Assembly (NCBI GenBank): GCA_022791355.1
Contig: JAAVYX010000062.1
Coordinates: 1-8,160, forward strand
Direction: 5' to 3'
Source of the DNA: Clostridiales bacterium
Lineage (GTDB): Bacteria; Bacillota; Clostridia; Oscillospirales; Acutalibacteraceae
DNA: 8,160 nt
The notes beneath the pieces are model-generated. The model was not told the DNA's origin, did no database searches, and saw nothing but the letters and a program-made list of their open reading frames with translations. Both the position numbers and the translations under genes were made by a program. Positions 1-5,544 of the stretch are shown here, piece by piece. Every line of letters starts with the position of its first letter. The stretch's first letter is position 1.

Positions 1-60
1 CAGTGGACGCCCTTATGTGTAGAATATGACGGCAATTCCGATTTTTCAAACTGCCCCTAA
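1..60 (+). CDS. possible C-terminal end of an upstream gene (partial)
   Basis: The reading frame starting at base 1 is open to a TAA at 58-60 and would encode QWTPLCVEYDGNSDFSNCP; the other two forward frames hit stops within the first 30 bases. A preceding late gene such as a terminase subunit would be expected here, but 19 residues are too few to recognise a family. The main reason to call it is position: something should lie upstream of the scaffold gene, and this is the only forward frame that could be its end. It could equally be chance. Confidence 0.3.
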   Translation, partial: QWTPLCVEYDGNSDFSNCP

Positions 61-261
61 TATAAATCACATATTTTTTGTATTTTCAATTGCCGGCTGT
101 AGGTTACAGGGCAGTTTGGCATGTTCGCAAAAATTGACTGTGCGATATGGGGCGGAAAGGGCGCTTCTCCCATCCGCCGCTGACAACGCGGTTTACCCCA
201 TCCACCACAATCAGAAAGGGCCGGGCCTACCACAGTCCGGCTGGCTGAAAGGAGTTTTTCC
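61..261 (+). other. gene-free structured leader before the scaffold gene
   Basis: No plausible gene lies here. Bases 58-90 are markedly AT-rich against the GC-rich surroundings. Several inverted repeats are visible: 47-56 with 109-118 (10 bp), 31-37 with 88-94 (7 bp, crossing the first), a short hairpin 97-101/105-109 with a GGT loop, and 151-156 with 173-178 (6 bp). I see no convincing promoter: the AT-rich block offers -10-like hexamers such as TATAAA at 61-66, but no good -35 at the right distance. The stretch may be the untranslated leader of the capsid-assembly transcript. Confidence 0.55.
220..254 (+). promoter_or_regulatory. hairpin plus ribosome binding site of the scaffold gene
   Basis: Bases 220-226 (GCCGGGC) can pair with 235-241 (GTCCGGC), giving 7 bp including one G-T wobble around an 8-nt loop. 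Six bases later AAAGGAG (248-254) is a strong Shine-Dalgarno sequence, 7 bases before the ATG at 262, which fixes that start. The same hairpin-then-RBS arrangement recurs before the capsid, portal and tail genes. Confidence 0.5.
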
Positions 262-1218
262 ATGGACGAATGGGTATCCGATACCGCGCTCCCCGCAGAG
301 GGCGAGGGCGGCTCCCCCGCATCCGCTTCCCCCCTTGGCAATATCGATACCGCCGGCCGCACGGACGGGGTCCTACCAGAGACCCGCGCTTCCAGCCCGC
401 GCGCTTTGGACAATGACCGTCTTGCAGGAATCGAAGACAGCGGCGCAAAACGCGGCGGGACGATTCCAGAAAGAGGAGACTTTCACGCAGAGCAGCGGGA
501 AGCGTTGGACGGACGAGATGGTTTTGATCCGTCGCTGGGGACGAACGAGGGATTATCCGACCGGGAAGGGGTAAGGGAAGGCGCGCCGGCTCCTGCCTTT
601 ACCGTACCGGTCAAGTACAACAAGCAGTACCGGGAGCTGACCCCGGAGGAAGCCGGCGTTTACGCCCAAAAGGGCATGAAATACGACGCGATGGAGCCCG
701 AGCTGGCCAAACTTCGTCAGATGGCGGCCGCTTCCGGCCGGTCCTTGGGACAGATGATCGGCAGTATTTACAAGGCAGGAGAGGAGTTGGCCCGGCGGGA
801 CTGTATGCGCCTGGCGGGCGGAAATCAACGGTTGGCTGATCTGCTGCTGGACGCCTACTCTCAAAAAAGCGGAAAGGCCTATGGGGACATGCTGGCCGCC
901 GAACAGAAGGCGCTTCAAGCGGAAAAGGCCCAGGACAAGGAGCGGCTGGCCGGCGAGTTTTTAGAGCTGAGCCGGGAGTGTCCGGAAATCGGCAGCCCTG
1001 ACGATCTGCCCGACGCCGTGCTGGAGGCCGCTGTACGCAAGGGAACCTCTCTGACCGCCGAGTATCTGCTGTACCGGCATCGGGAGGAACGGCGGGTACA
1101 GCGCGCCGAGCAGGACCGGCTAGCCGCCGCCCAAGCGGCGGCCGGCAGTATGCAGGAGTTCGCCGGGGCGGCCGACGGGCCCGCTCTCTCGGCCATGCTG
1201 GACGGCGTCTGGCGATAA
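262..1218 (+). CDS. capsid scaffolding protein
   Basis: This 318-residue protein is probably the internal scaffold on which the procapsid shell assembles and which leaves the head before or during packaging. Residues 1-112 are Gly/Pro/Ser/Asp-rich with no predicted order. A more conserved-looking block follows at about 113-143 (FTVPVKYNKQYRELT, then EEAGVYAQKGMKYD), of a kind I associate with phage scaffold-like proteins placed directly before the capsid gene. Residues 145-300 are almost entirely charged and alanine-rich helix with likely coiled coil, including a basic cluster HREERR near 273. A short hydrophobic tail (ALSAMLDGVWR) ends the protein, a position where scaffolds often bind coat. 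The start is supported by AAAGGAG 7 bases upstream. The call rests on helix-rich composition and position just before the major capsid gene, not on a catalytic motif. No protease triad is visible. Confidence 0.75.
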   Translation: MDEWVSDTALPAEGEGGSPASASPLGNIDTAGRTDGVLPETRASSPRALDNDRLAGIEDSGAKRGGTIPERGDFHAEQREALDGRDGFDPSLGTNEGLSDREGVREGAPAPAFTVPVKYNKQYRELTPEEAGVYAQKGMKYDAMEPELAKLRQMAAASGRSLGQMIGSIYKAGEELARRDCMRLAGGNQRLADLLLDAYSQKSGKAYGDMLAAEQKALQAEKAQDKERLAGEFLELSRECPEIGSPDDLPDAVLEAAVRKGTSLTAEYLLYRHREERRVQRAEQDRLAAAQAAAGSMQEFAGAADGPALSAMLDGVWR

Positions 1219-1252
1219 GGCGAGCGACGGTCCTCCATACGCGGACAAGCAA

Positions 1253-1279
1253 GCCGGTTCGACCGGCGAAAAAAAGGAG
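1253..1279 (+). promoter_or_regulatory. hairpin plus ribosome binding site of the capsid gene
   Basis: GCCGGT (1253-1258) pairs perfectly with ACCGGC (1262-1267) around a 3-nt TCG loop. Five bases later AAAGGAG (1273-1279) lies 10 bases before the ATG at 1290. The RBS context AAAGGAGTTTT followed by CCAT closely matches that of the scaffold gene (248-263), suggesting a shared or duplicated translation-initiation leader. There is no T-run after the hairpin, so it does not look like a terminator. Confidence 0.5.
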
Positions 1280-1289
1280 TTTTACCATT

Positions 1290-2213
1290 ATGGCAATCAA
1301 TACCTTAGCGTTTTGCGAGAAGCTTTCGGGCGAGCTGGACAAGGCTCTGGTTCAAAAGTCGGTCACCTCGTTTCTGGCCGACAACGCCATGCGGGCCAAA
1401 TTCGTAGGCGCGAAAACCGTACTGCTGCCCGACATCGACTTTCAGGGGCTGGGCGACTACAACCGGGACGAGGGTTTTGTAAGAGGCTCGGTAACGGTGG
1501 CCCACACCCCCTACAATCTGACCATGGACCGGGCCCGTACCTTCTCCATCGACCGGGAGGACATGGACGAGACCGGCATTGCCGGGCTGGCCGGTCAGGT
1601 GCTGGGCGAATTCGTCCGCACCAAGGTGGCCCCCGAGATGGACGCTTATGTTCTCTCCAAACTGGCCAAGACGGCGACCGACGCAGGGCAGACCTTGTCT
1701 CTTACCACGGGAAAGACCGTCAAGGACGGCTGTCTGGACCTGCTGGGCCGTTCCATGCAGGAGGTGCAGAAGGTGGTGGGGTTCGACGAGGAGCTGGTGG
1801 CCTTTTTGGATTCCACCGTTTACGCCGCCCTGCTGTCTACACCCGAGTTGTCCCGCCAGCTGGACGCCGGCGACTTTAAGAAGGGACAGCTGTCCACCCA
1901 GGTCAAGTACCTCAACGGCATGGCCATTCTGCCCGTACCCGATAGCCGGATGAAGAGCGGGTACGCCTTCAAGGACGGCTCCACCGACGGCGAGGAGGCC
2001 GGCGGCTTCACCCCTGTGGACGCGGCCAAGTCTATCGGACTGCTGGTTATGCCAAAAAAGGCCTGCTCGCTGATTAAAAAGACCGAGAAGATTCGGATTT
2101 TCGAGCCGGATCAGAACCAGAAGATGGACGCCTATCAGTTTGACTACCGGCTCTACTACGACGCTTTTGTCAAAAAGAGTCACCTGCCGTCTATTTTTGT
2201 TTATACGTACTAG
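1290..2213 (+). CDS. major capsid protein, HK97-fold type
   Basis: This 307-residue protein is the likely shell subunit of the phage head. It has the features of short, protease-independent HK97-fold coat proteins: an N-terminal helical arm (residues 1-40), then YNLTMDRARTFSIDREDMDE at about 75-94, a sequence type typical of Firmicutes phage coats where the strand leads into the spine helix. A long helical segment follows (about 97-128), then a central A-domain with PDSRMKSGYAF near 217-227, and a C-terminal beta-rich P-domain strand around 256-293 (KKACSLIKKTEKIRIFEP, then the tyrosine-rich YQFDYRLYYDAF). It starts at the ATG after AAAGGAG (1273-1279). There is no N-terminal delta domain, and a separate scaffold is encoded just upstream, which fits a coat not needing cleavage. 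The gene is followed by the longest run of RNA structure in the window, which could stabilise its message. Confidence 0.9.
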   Translation: MAINTLAFCEKLSGELDKALVQKSVTSFLADNAMRAKFVGAKTVLLPDIDFQGLGDYNRDEGFVRGSVTVAHTPYNLTMDRARTFSIDREDMDETGIAGLAGQVLGEFVRTKVAPEMDAYVLSKLAKTATDAGQTLSLTTGKTVKDGCLDLLGRSMQEVQKVVGFDEELVAFLDSTVYAALLSTPELSRQLDAGDFKKGQLSTQVKYLNGMAILPVPDSRMKSGYAFKDGSTDGEEAGGFTPVDAAKSIGLLVMPKKACSLIKKTEKIRIFEPDQNQKMDAYQFDYRLYYDAFVKKSHLPSIFVYTY

Positions 2214-2356
2214 AAGCGCCGGGCCAGGCTGCCTGGAAGAATCTCCGTGGTGCAAGAACCGATGGAGCGGCGGTCACGCCGCGCAAACGGTTCTGGAACG
2301 GAGCGGGATTCTTCCAGGTAAGCAGCCTGTGCGAGGCGTGACAGAAGCGCCGGGCC
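2212..2356. repeat. 14-bp direct repeats flanking the long hairpin
   Basis: AGAAGCGCCGGGCC occurs at 2212-2225, overlapping the capsid stop codon, and again identically at 2343-2356. The two copies bracket the long interrupted hairpin at 2225-2329; the left copy touches the hairpin and the right copy is 13 bases beyond it. A second, shorter direct repeat GTCACAGAC is at 2371-2379 and 2405-2413. They could mark an inserted element or arise from slippage; they could also be part of the RNA fold. Confidence 0.55.
2225..2329 (+). ncRNA. long interrupted hairpin, candidate structured RNA
   Basis: Thirty-six Watson-Crick pairs can form in these 105 bases in one unbranched hairpin. Going inward: 2225-2232 with 2322-2329 (8 bp); 2233-2243 with 2307-2317 (11 bp, after a GTAA bulge at 2318-2321); 2244-2247 with 2299-2302 (4 bp, after a GCGG bulge at 2303-2306); an internal loop; 2255-2261 with 2288-2294 (7 bp); a 5x5 internal loop; and 2267-2272 with 2277-2282 (6 bp) closed by a GTCA tetraloop. 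It begins 12 bases after the capsid stop. It may be a 3' stabiliser of the capsid mRNA, a cis-regulatory or trans-acting RNA, or a small inverted-repeat element. I do not recognise a named RNA family. Confidence 0.6.
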
Positions 2357-2366
2357 GCGTTCATCC

Positions 2367-2388
2367 GCTGGTCACAGACCGGCTTTTT
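2367..2388 (+). terminator. intrinsic terminator-like hairpin after the capsid gene
   Basis: GCTGGTC (2367-2373) pairs with GACCGGC (2377-2383), 7 bp with one T-G wobble, around an ACA loop, and is followed immediately by TTTTT (2384-2388). This has the form of a modest Rho-independent terminator. Placed between capsid and portal it could lower portal transcript relative to capsid, matching the very different copy numbers of the two proteins in a virion. The short T-run suggests partial readthrough. Confidence 0.5.
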
Positions 2389-2419
2389 ACAGGCGCTGGG
2401 AAGCGTCACAGACATCATA

Positions 2420-2449
2420 CAGAGGAGAAGGAGGTCTCCTTCTCCTCTG
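2420..2449 (+). promoter_or_regulatory. near-perfect palindrome hiding a consensus Shine-Dalgarno sequence
   Basis: Fourteen consecutive pairs form between 2420-2433 and 2436-2449 with only GT between the arms; as RNA the innermost one or two pairs would open into the loop. The left arm is all purine after its first base and contains AAGGAGGT (2428-2435), a full match to the anti-Shine-Dalgarno end of 16S rRNA, but no start codon follows within 4-15 bases. The portal's own RBS, AGGGGAGG, is at 2461-2468. There is no T-run after the stem, so termination is unlikely. A translation control element or ribosome standby site is possible. Confidence 0.6.
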
Positions 2450-2472
2450 CGCTTACGCAAAGGGGAGGTTGC

Positions 2473-4704
2473 ATGCTTCCAAAAGATATTTTTCATGAAT
2501 ACGAAAAGGGCGTACAGTACAAGGCCGCTATAGGCGGCAGGGGTATGTTTGAGCAAAACAAGCTTAACGAACGGTTTTACGCCGGAGACCAGTGGCACGG
2601 GGCCAAGTGCGGCGCGGACCGGCCCCTGGTACGCCATAACGTTATCCGCCGCATCGGCGACTACAAGATTTCCATGATCGCCGGCGCCCCCCTTTCGGTT
2701 TGCTATTCGGCCGAGGGCGTACCCGAGACCACCGATATCAAGGAGCGGGCGGAGGCGCTGCGCAGTCGGGTTCGGCAGGCTGGGGCGGCGGAGGAGATAG
2801 CGGAATCCGAACAGCCGAAGGCCGACGAAATCGCTTTGGTTATGTCGGCCCTCAATGATTACTTCAAGGCCACGGCCGAACGGGTCCGGCTTGACGACTT
2901 AAAGCACGACGCGCTGAAGAGCGCCTATCTGACCGGCACCGGCATTCTGTACACCTACTGGGATCCGGACATTCGCACCGGACTATACGCCGACGCGGGA
3001 CAGACCAAAGCTATCACAGGGGACATTGCCTGCGAACTGCTAGACGTGGAAAACGTCTATTTCGGCGACCCCTCCCGGGACAACGTGGAGAGCCAGCCCT
3101 ACATTATCTTAGCCCAGCGGCGGAGCGTGGAAGAGCTGCGGCGGGAGGCGGGGCGCAATCGCAGGCCGGAAGCCGAGATACAGGCCATCAAGCCGGACAA
3201 TGTGGAATACATGGCCGGCGACCGGGCCGACACCGAGCAGACCGACGCCAAAAACTGCACCGTCCTTACCCGTTTGTGGAAGGAATGGGACAAGGAAGGG
3301 AAAGAATACAAGGTCATGGCCATGCGAGTGGTGCGCGGCGCCGTGATCCGTTCGCCCTGGGATTTGAAGATACGCCGGTATCCGCTGGCCAAGTTCTCCT
3401 GGGACAAGCGGAAGGGCTCCATTTACGGGGACACCGAACTCACCTATCTGATCCCCAACCAGATCGCCATCAACCGGATGGTCACCGCTTCGGTTTGGGC
3501 CGTGATGGTGATGGGTATGCCTCTAATGGTGGTCAACAACGAGGTTGTGCCCCAGGCCATCACCAACGATCCCGGCCAGATTATCCGGGTCAACGGCTCG
3601 GGGGAGGACGTGGCCTCGGCCGTCCGGTATGTGGCGCCGCCCAACTTTTCTCCCAACTACGACAACTCGGTTAACTCTCTCATTGCCAACACTATGACTC
3701 ACGCGGGGGCCAACGACGCGGCCCTGGGCGACATGCGTCCCGACAACACCTCGGCCATCATCACCCTGCGGGAAGCGGCCGCGCAGCCCTTACAGCCCTA
3801 TCAGAACGCCTTCTACGCCTTTATAGAGGAGGTGGCCCGTATTTGGGCCGAATTCTGGCTGTATCTGTACGGCCGGCGCTCTCTAAAAATCGCCGACCGG
3901 GAGGGAACCTGGTATCTGCCCTTCGACGGGGCGCGATACCGTCAACTGGCCCTATCGGTCCGGGTAGAGGTTGGCGCGTCTCCCCTATGGAGCGAGACGG
4001 AGACCATTCGAACCCTGGACAATCTGCTCGACCGGCAGATTATTACGGCGGAACAGTATCTCCAGCGGATGCCTAAGGGGATTATTCCCGACATGGCCGG
4101 CATCGTCAAGGAGATGCCCGGACAGGCGGCGGAGATGAACGCCGGCGGGAGCTTGCCAGATATGGGTCCTGGTATGGATATGGCGGTGGGCTTGCCCGAG
4201 GAGCTGTCCAGCGGCATGTCCGGCAGGGCGGCGGAGCTGCCGGCCGACAGGCCTGGCGAGCCGGCTGGGATTGGAATAGATATAGCGGACGACCCCATGG
4301 CGCTGGCCGGTATTTTACAGGAAATGCCGCCGGAGGGTATACGGGACGGCGGACAATGGCTGCTTTTGGATATGCTTTGCCGGCTGCCGGACGACCAGTT
4401 ACAGGCGGTAGCTGAAACGGCGGCCGGGCAGGGCGAACAGGCGGCGGCCGCCCGTCTGCTTGCCGGACTGGAGGAAGGACCGGCCCGGCGGCTGATAGAG
4501 GCCTGCGGCTCTGAGGAGGCGCTGGCGGCTCAACTGGCCGCGCTGCTCAGACGGCTGATGGCAGGCGCACGGTCCGTACCGCCGGCGGAGGCGGCGGCTG
4601 AAACGCCAGAAGAGGCGGCGGTCATAGAGGCCATCCGGGAACAGCTGGAAACGGACGGCGACGGTTCTGCCCCGGCGGAAGGAGGGAGACGGCATGACGG
4701 GTAA
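2473..4704 (+). CDS. portal protein, P22-like
   Basis: This 743-residue protein is the likely dodecameric portal, the channel at the unique vertex through which DNA enters and leaves. Residues 12-76 carry a block typical of podovirus portals (YKAAIGGRGMFEQNK, RFYAGDQW, then RHNVIRRIGDYKISMIAG), and 190-222 carry VENVYFGDPSRD followed by QPYIILAQRRSVEEL. Residues 300-360 form the conserved core (PLAKFSWDKRKGSIYG, then IPNQIAINRM), and 418-465 the stem/crown helix region (GDMRPDNTSAIITLREAA through the aromatic helix near YAFIEEVARIWAEFWLYLY). From about 555 to 743 an Ala/Glu/Met/Pro-rich helical tail has diverged composition; P22 portal has a similar total length with a C-terminal helical barrel. 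The frame is open back to 2140, but the start is set at 2473 by AGGGGAGG at 2461-2468. It overlaps the next gene by 11 bases, implying translational coupling. Confidence 0.92.
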   Translation: MLPKDIFHEYEKGVQYKAAIGGRGMFEQNKLNERFYAGDQWHGAKCGADRPLVRHNVIRRIGDYKISMIAGAPLSVCYSAEGVPETTDIKERAEALRSRVRQAGAAEEIAESEQPKADEIALVMSALNDYFKATAERVRLDDLKHDALKSAYLTGTGILYTYWDPDIRTGLYADAGQTKAITGDIACELLDVENVYFGDPSRDNVESQPYIILAQRRSVEELRREAGRNRRPEAEIQAIKPDNVEYMAGDRADTEQTDAKNCTVLTRLWKEWDKEGKEYKVMAMRVVRGAVIRSPWDLKIRRYPLAKFSWDKRKGSIYGDTELTYLIPNQIAINRMVTASVWAVMVMGMPLMVVNNEVVPQAITNDPGQIIRVNGSGEDVASAVRYVAPPNFSPNYDNSVNSLIANTMTHAGANDAALGDMRPDNTSAIITLREAAAQPLQPYQNAFYAFIEEVARIWAEFWLYLYGRRSLKIADREGTWYLPFDGARYRQLALSVRVEVGASPLWSETETIRTLDNLLDRQIITAEQYLQRMPKGIIPDMAGIVKEMPGQAAEMNAGGSLPDMGPGMDMAVGLPEELSSGMSGRAAELPADRPGEPAGIGIDIADDPMALAGILQEMPPEGIRDGGQWLLLDMLCRLPDDQLQAVAETAAGQGEQAAAARLLAGLEEGPARRLIEACGSEEALAAQLAALLRRLMAGARSVPPAEAAAETPEEAAVIEAIREQLETDGDGSAPAEGGRRHDG

Positions 4705-5056
4705 AGCCGTTTTGGATCAGGCGATAGGCCTGCTGGGATACAAAAGCGCAGAGGAGCTCTCCGGCCGGTCCGAGATTCTTCTCAAAGGCGCGGCGGCAGT
4801 CAACCAGATTTACGCCGATCTGCACTATTTGTGCTCCTTACTCCCCTTCCGGCCCCTCGTCTCTCTAAACGAGACGTTACTGCTGTCCGAACGAGCGGCG
4901 GTGGACGTTATGCCCTACGGCGTAGCCATGCTGCTGGCCCAGGGCGAGAGCGACGGAGACAACCAGCAGCTCTTCGCCGAGCTTTACAACCGAAAGCGAT
5001 CTTCCCTCTCCCGCACCGACAAGGTGCGGGACAGAGAGCCTCGGTGCGGTTTGTAA
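4694..5056 (+). CDS. small head-tail connector (adaptor) protein
   Basis: This 120-residue, mostly helical protein is likely the adaptor that binds below the portal and closes the head for tail attachment. The N-terminal half has helices around residues 4-50 (LDQAIGLLGYKSAEEL, then AAAVNQIYADLHYL). The block DVMPYGVAMLLAQGESDGDN at 71-90, followed by QLFAELYNRKR at 92-102, is of a kind I associate with connector proteins next to portals in Firmicutes phages; the helix-loop-helix pattern is the recognisable part. AAGGAGGG at 4679-4686 precedes the ATG, which lies inside the portal's last codons. The C-terminus (SRTDKVRDREPRCGL) looks less family-like than the rest, and the next 165 bases stay open in the same frame after the stop, so a mutated or shortened end cannot be excluded. 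Confidence 0.72.
   Translation: MTGKAVLDQAIGLLGYKSAEELSGRSEILLKGAAAVNQIYADLHYLCSLLPFRPLVSLNETLLLSERAAVDVMPYGVAMLLAQGESDGDNQQLFAELYNRKRSSLSRTDKVRDREPRCGL
5009..5049 (+). promoter_or_regulatory. two mutually exclusive hairpins at the connector's 3' end
   Basis: The segment 5009-5017 (TCCCGCACC) pairs with 5023-5031 (GGTGCGGGA), 9 bp around a GACAA loop. The overlapping segment 5011-5019 (CCGCACCGA) can instead pair with 5041-5049 (TCGGTGCGG), also 9 bp. The shared strand means only one can form at a time. The pairing covers the last codons of the connector gene. Neither is followed by a clear T-run. This could be a switch, an mRNA end stabiliser, or a by-product of the repeated GGTGCGG (5023-5029, 5043-5049). 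Confidence 0.4.
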
Positions 5057-5477
5057 AATACGTTTGGCGCATACGCGCGAACGCTCGGCATAATCTTTGC
5101 GGGGTCCGCGGTTTTACTCGGGGATTGGAGGAGAACGGGCTTTAAATGCTTGCGCCGCGCCCCTAGCCCAGGACAACGGCGCCGGTTGACAGCCTCGGCG
5201 GTTTCCCAAGAGAGACGTTTTTAGAAGCTGGCCGCCGGCGGACTTGGCTGTAAGAAGGCAAGGTTCAACTACATACACGACCTAAGGCCGTTCCGGCATT
5301 CCGACACTGCGCCGCTTCCTGTAAGGACGCCTGGTCTTTGATCTGGTTAGGATGCGAGATAGTAAAGCGCTAGAAGCTCCTGCAACAATACGCCTGCCGG
5401 CTAGATTCTCGCCCGGCCATTGCGGGCCTCGTAATCATATGCCTGCCGGCGTAACACTCGACAAAAAATTTACTGGG
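5057..5477 (+). other. about 420 bases with no convincing gene
   Basis: The region carries frequent stops in most frames and no well-placed RBS before a substantial reading frame. The connector's own frame is open from 5057 to 5221 (55 codons) but lacks a start with an RBS. GGAGGAG at 5127-5133 precedes ATG 5146, which ends after six codons. Inverted repeats include 5189-5194 with 5246-5251 enclosing 5196-5201 with 5232-5237, and 5411-5415 with 5423-5427. Short direct repeats are GCCTGCCGGC (5392-5401, 5441-5450) and TAGAAGCT (5222-5229, 5371-5378). TTGACA at 5186-5191 looks like a -35 but has no -10 partner. It may be an eroded small gene or an untranslated structured RNA. Confidence 0.5.
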
Positions 5478-5507
5478 AAGGCCGCCCCCCCTTTGGGACG
5501 GCCTTTT
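5478..5507 (+). terminator. intrinsic terminator-like hairpin before the tail gene
   Basis: AAGGCCG (5478-5484) pairs with CGGCCTT (5499-5505), continued after one C-A mismatch by CCC (5486-5488) with GGG (5495-5497) around a CCCTTT loop. TTTT (5504-5507) ends the element. The run of seven C residues is unusual. A terminator only 38 bases before the next start codon leaves no room for a separate promoter downstream, so transcription of the tail gene would depend on readthrough or antitermination. Confidence 0.55.
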
Positions 5508-5533
5508 GCGCAGCCTACGCTGCGCGGGAGGTG
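5508..5533 (+). promoter_or_regulatory. hairpin abutting the tail gene's ribosome binding site
   Basis: GCGCAGC (5508-5514) pairs perfectly with GCTGCGC (5519-5525) around a CTAC tetraloop, directly after the terminator-like element. The RBS GGGAGGTG (5526-5533) begins at the very next base and lies 11 bases before the ATG at 5545. A stable helix stacked directly against the Shine-Dalgarno sequence is likely to affect ribosome access. Confidence 0.5.
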
Positions 5534-5544
5534 TGGCATTTTAT

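Noticed and set aside
20..25. TAGAAT as a promoter -10 box
   Set aside because: The -35 position falls off the left edge of the window, so it cannot be judged.
26..574. Forward reading frame of 182 codons overlapping the leader and the scaffold start
   Set aside because: It has no RBS, odd composition, and overlaps the well-supported scaffold gene in another frame; GC-rich third positions keep shadow frames open.
611..2255. Long minus-strand frames opposite scaffold and capsid (611-1342 and 1305-2255)
   Set aside because: They mirror genes with strong family and RBS support, and their products are Arg/Pro- or Gly/Leu/His-rich antisense-type sequence.
2140..2472. Extending the portal upstream to 2140, which is in frame and open
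   Set aside because: It would overlap the capsid end, run through the structured gap, and ignore the strong RBS at 2461-2468; known portals begin near the chosen start.
4831..5145. Forward 104-codon frame overlapping the connector and the following gap
   Set aside because: It has no RBS and its sequence is Arg-rich shadow of the connector gene.
5186..5214. Perfect TTGACA as a promoter -35 element
   Set aside because: No -10-like hexamer occurs 16-18 bases downstream (the region reads AAGAGAGACG).
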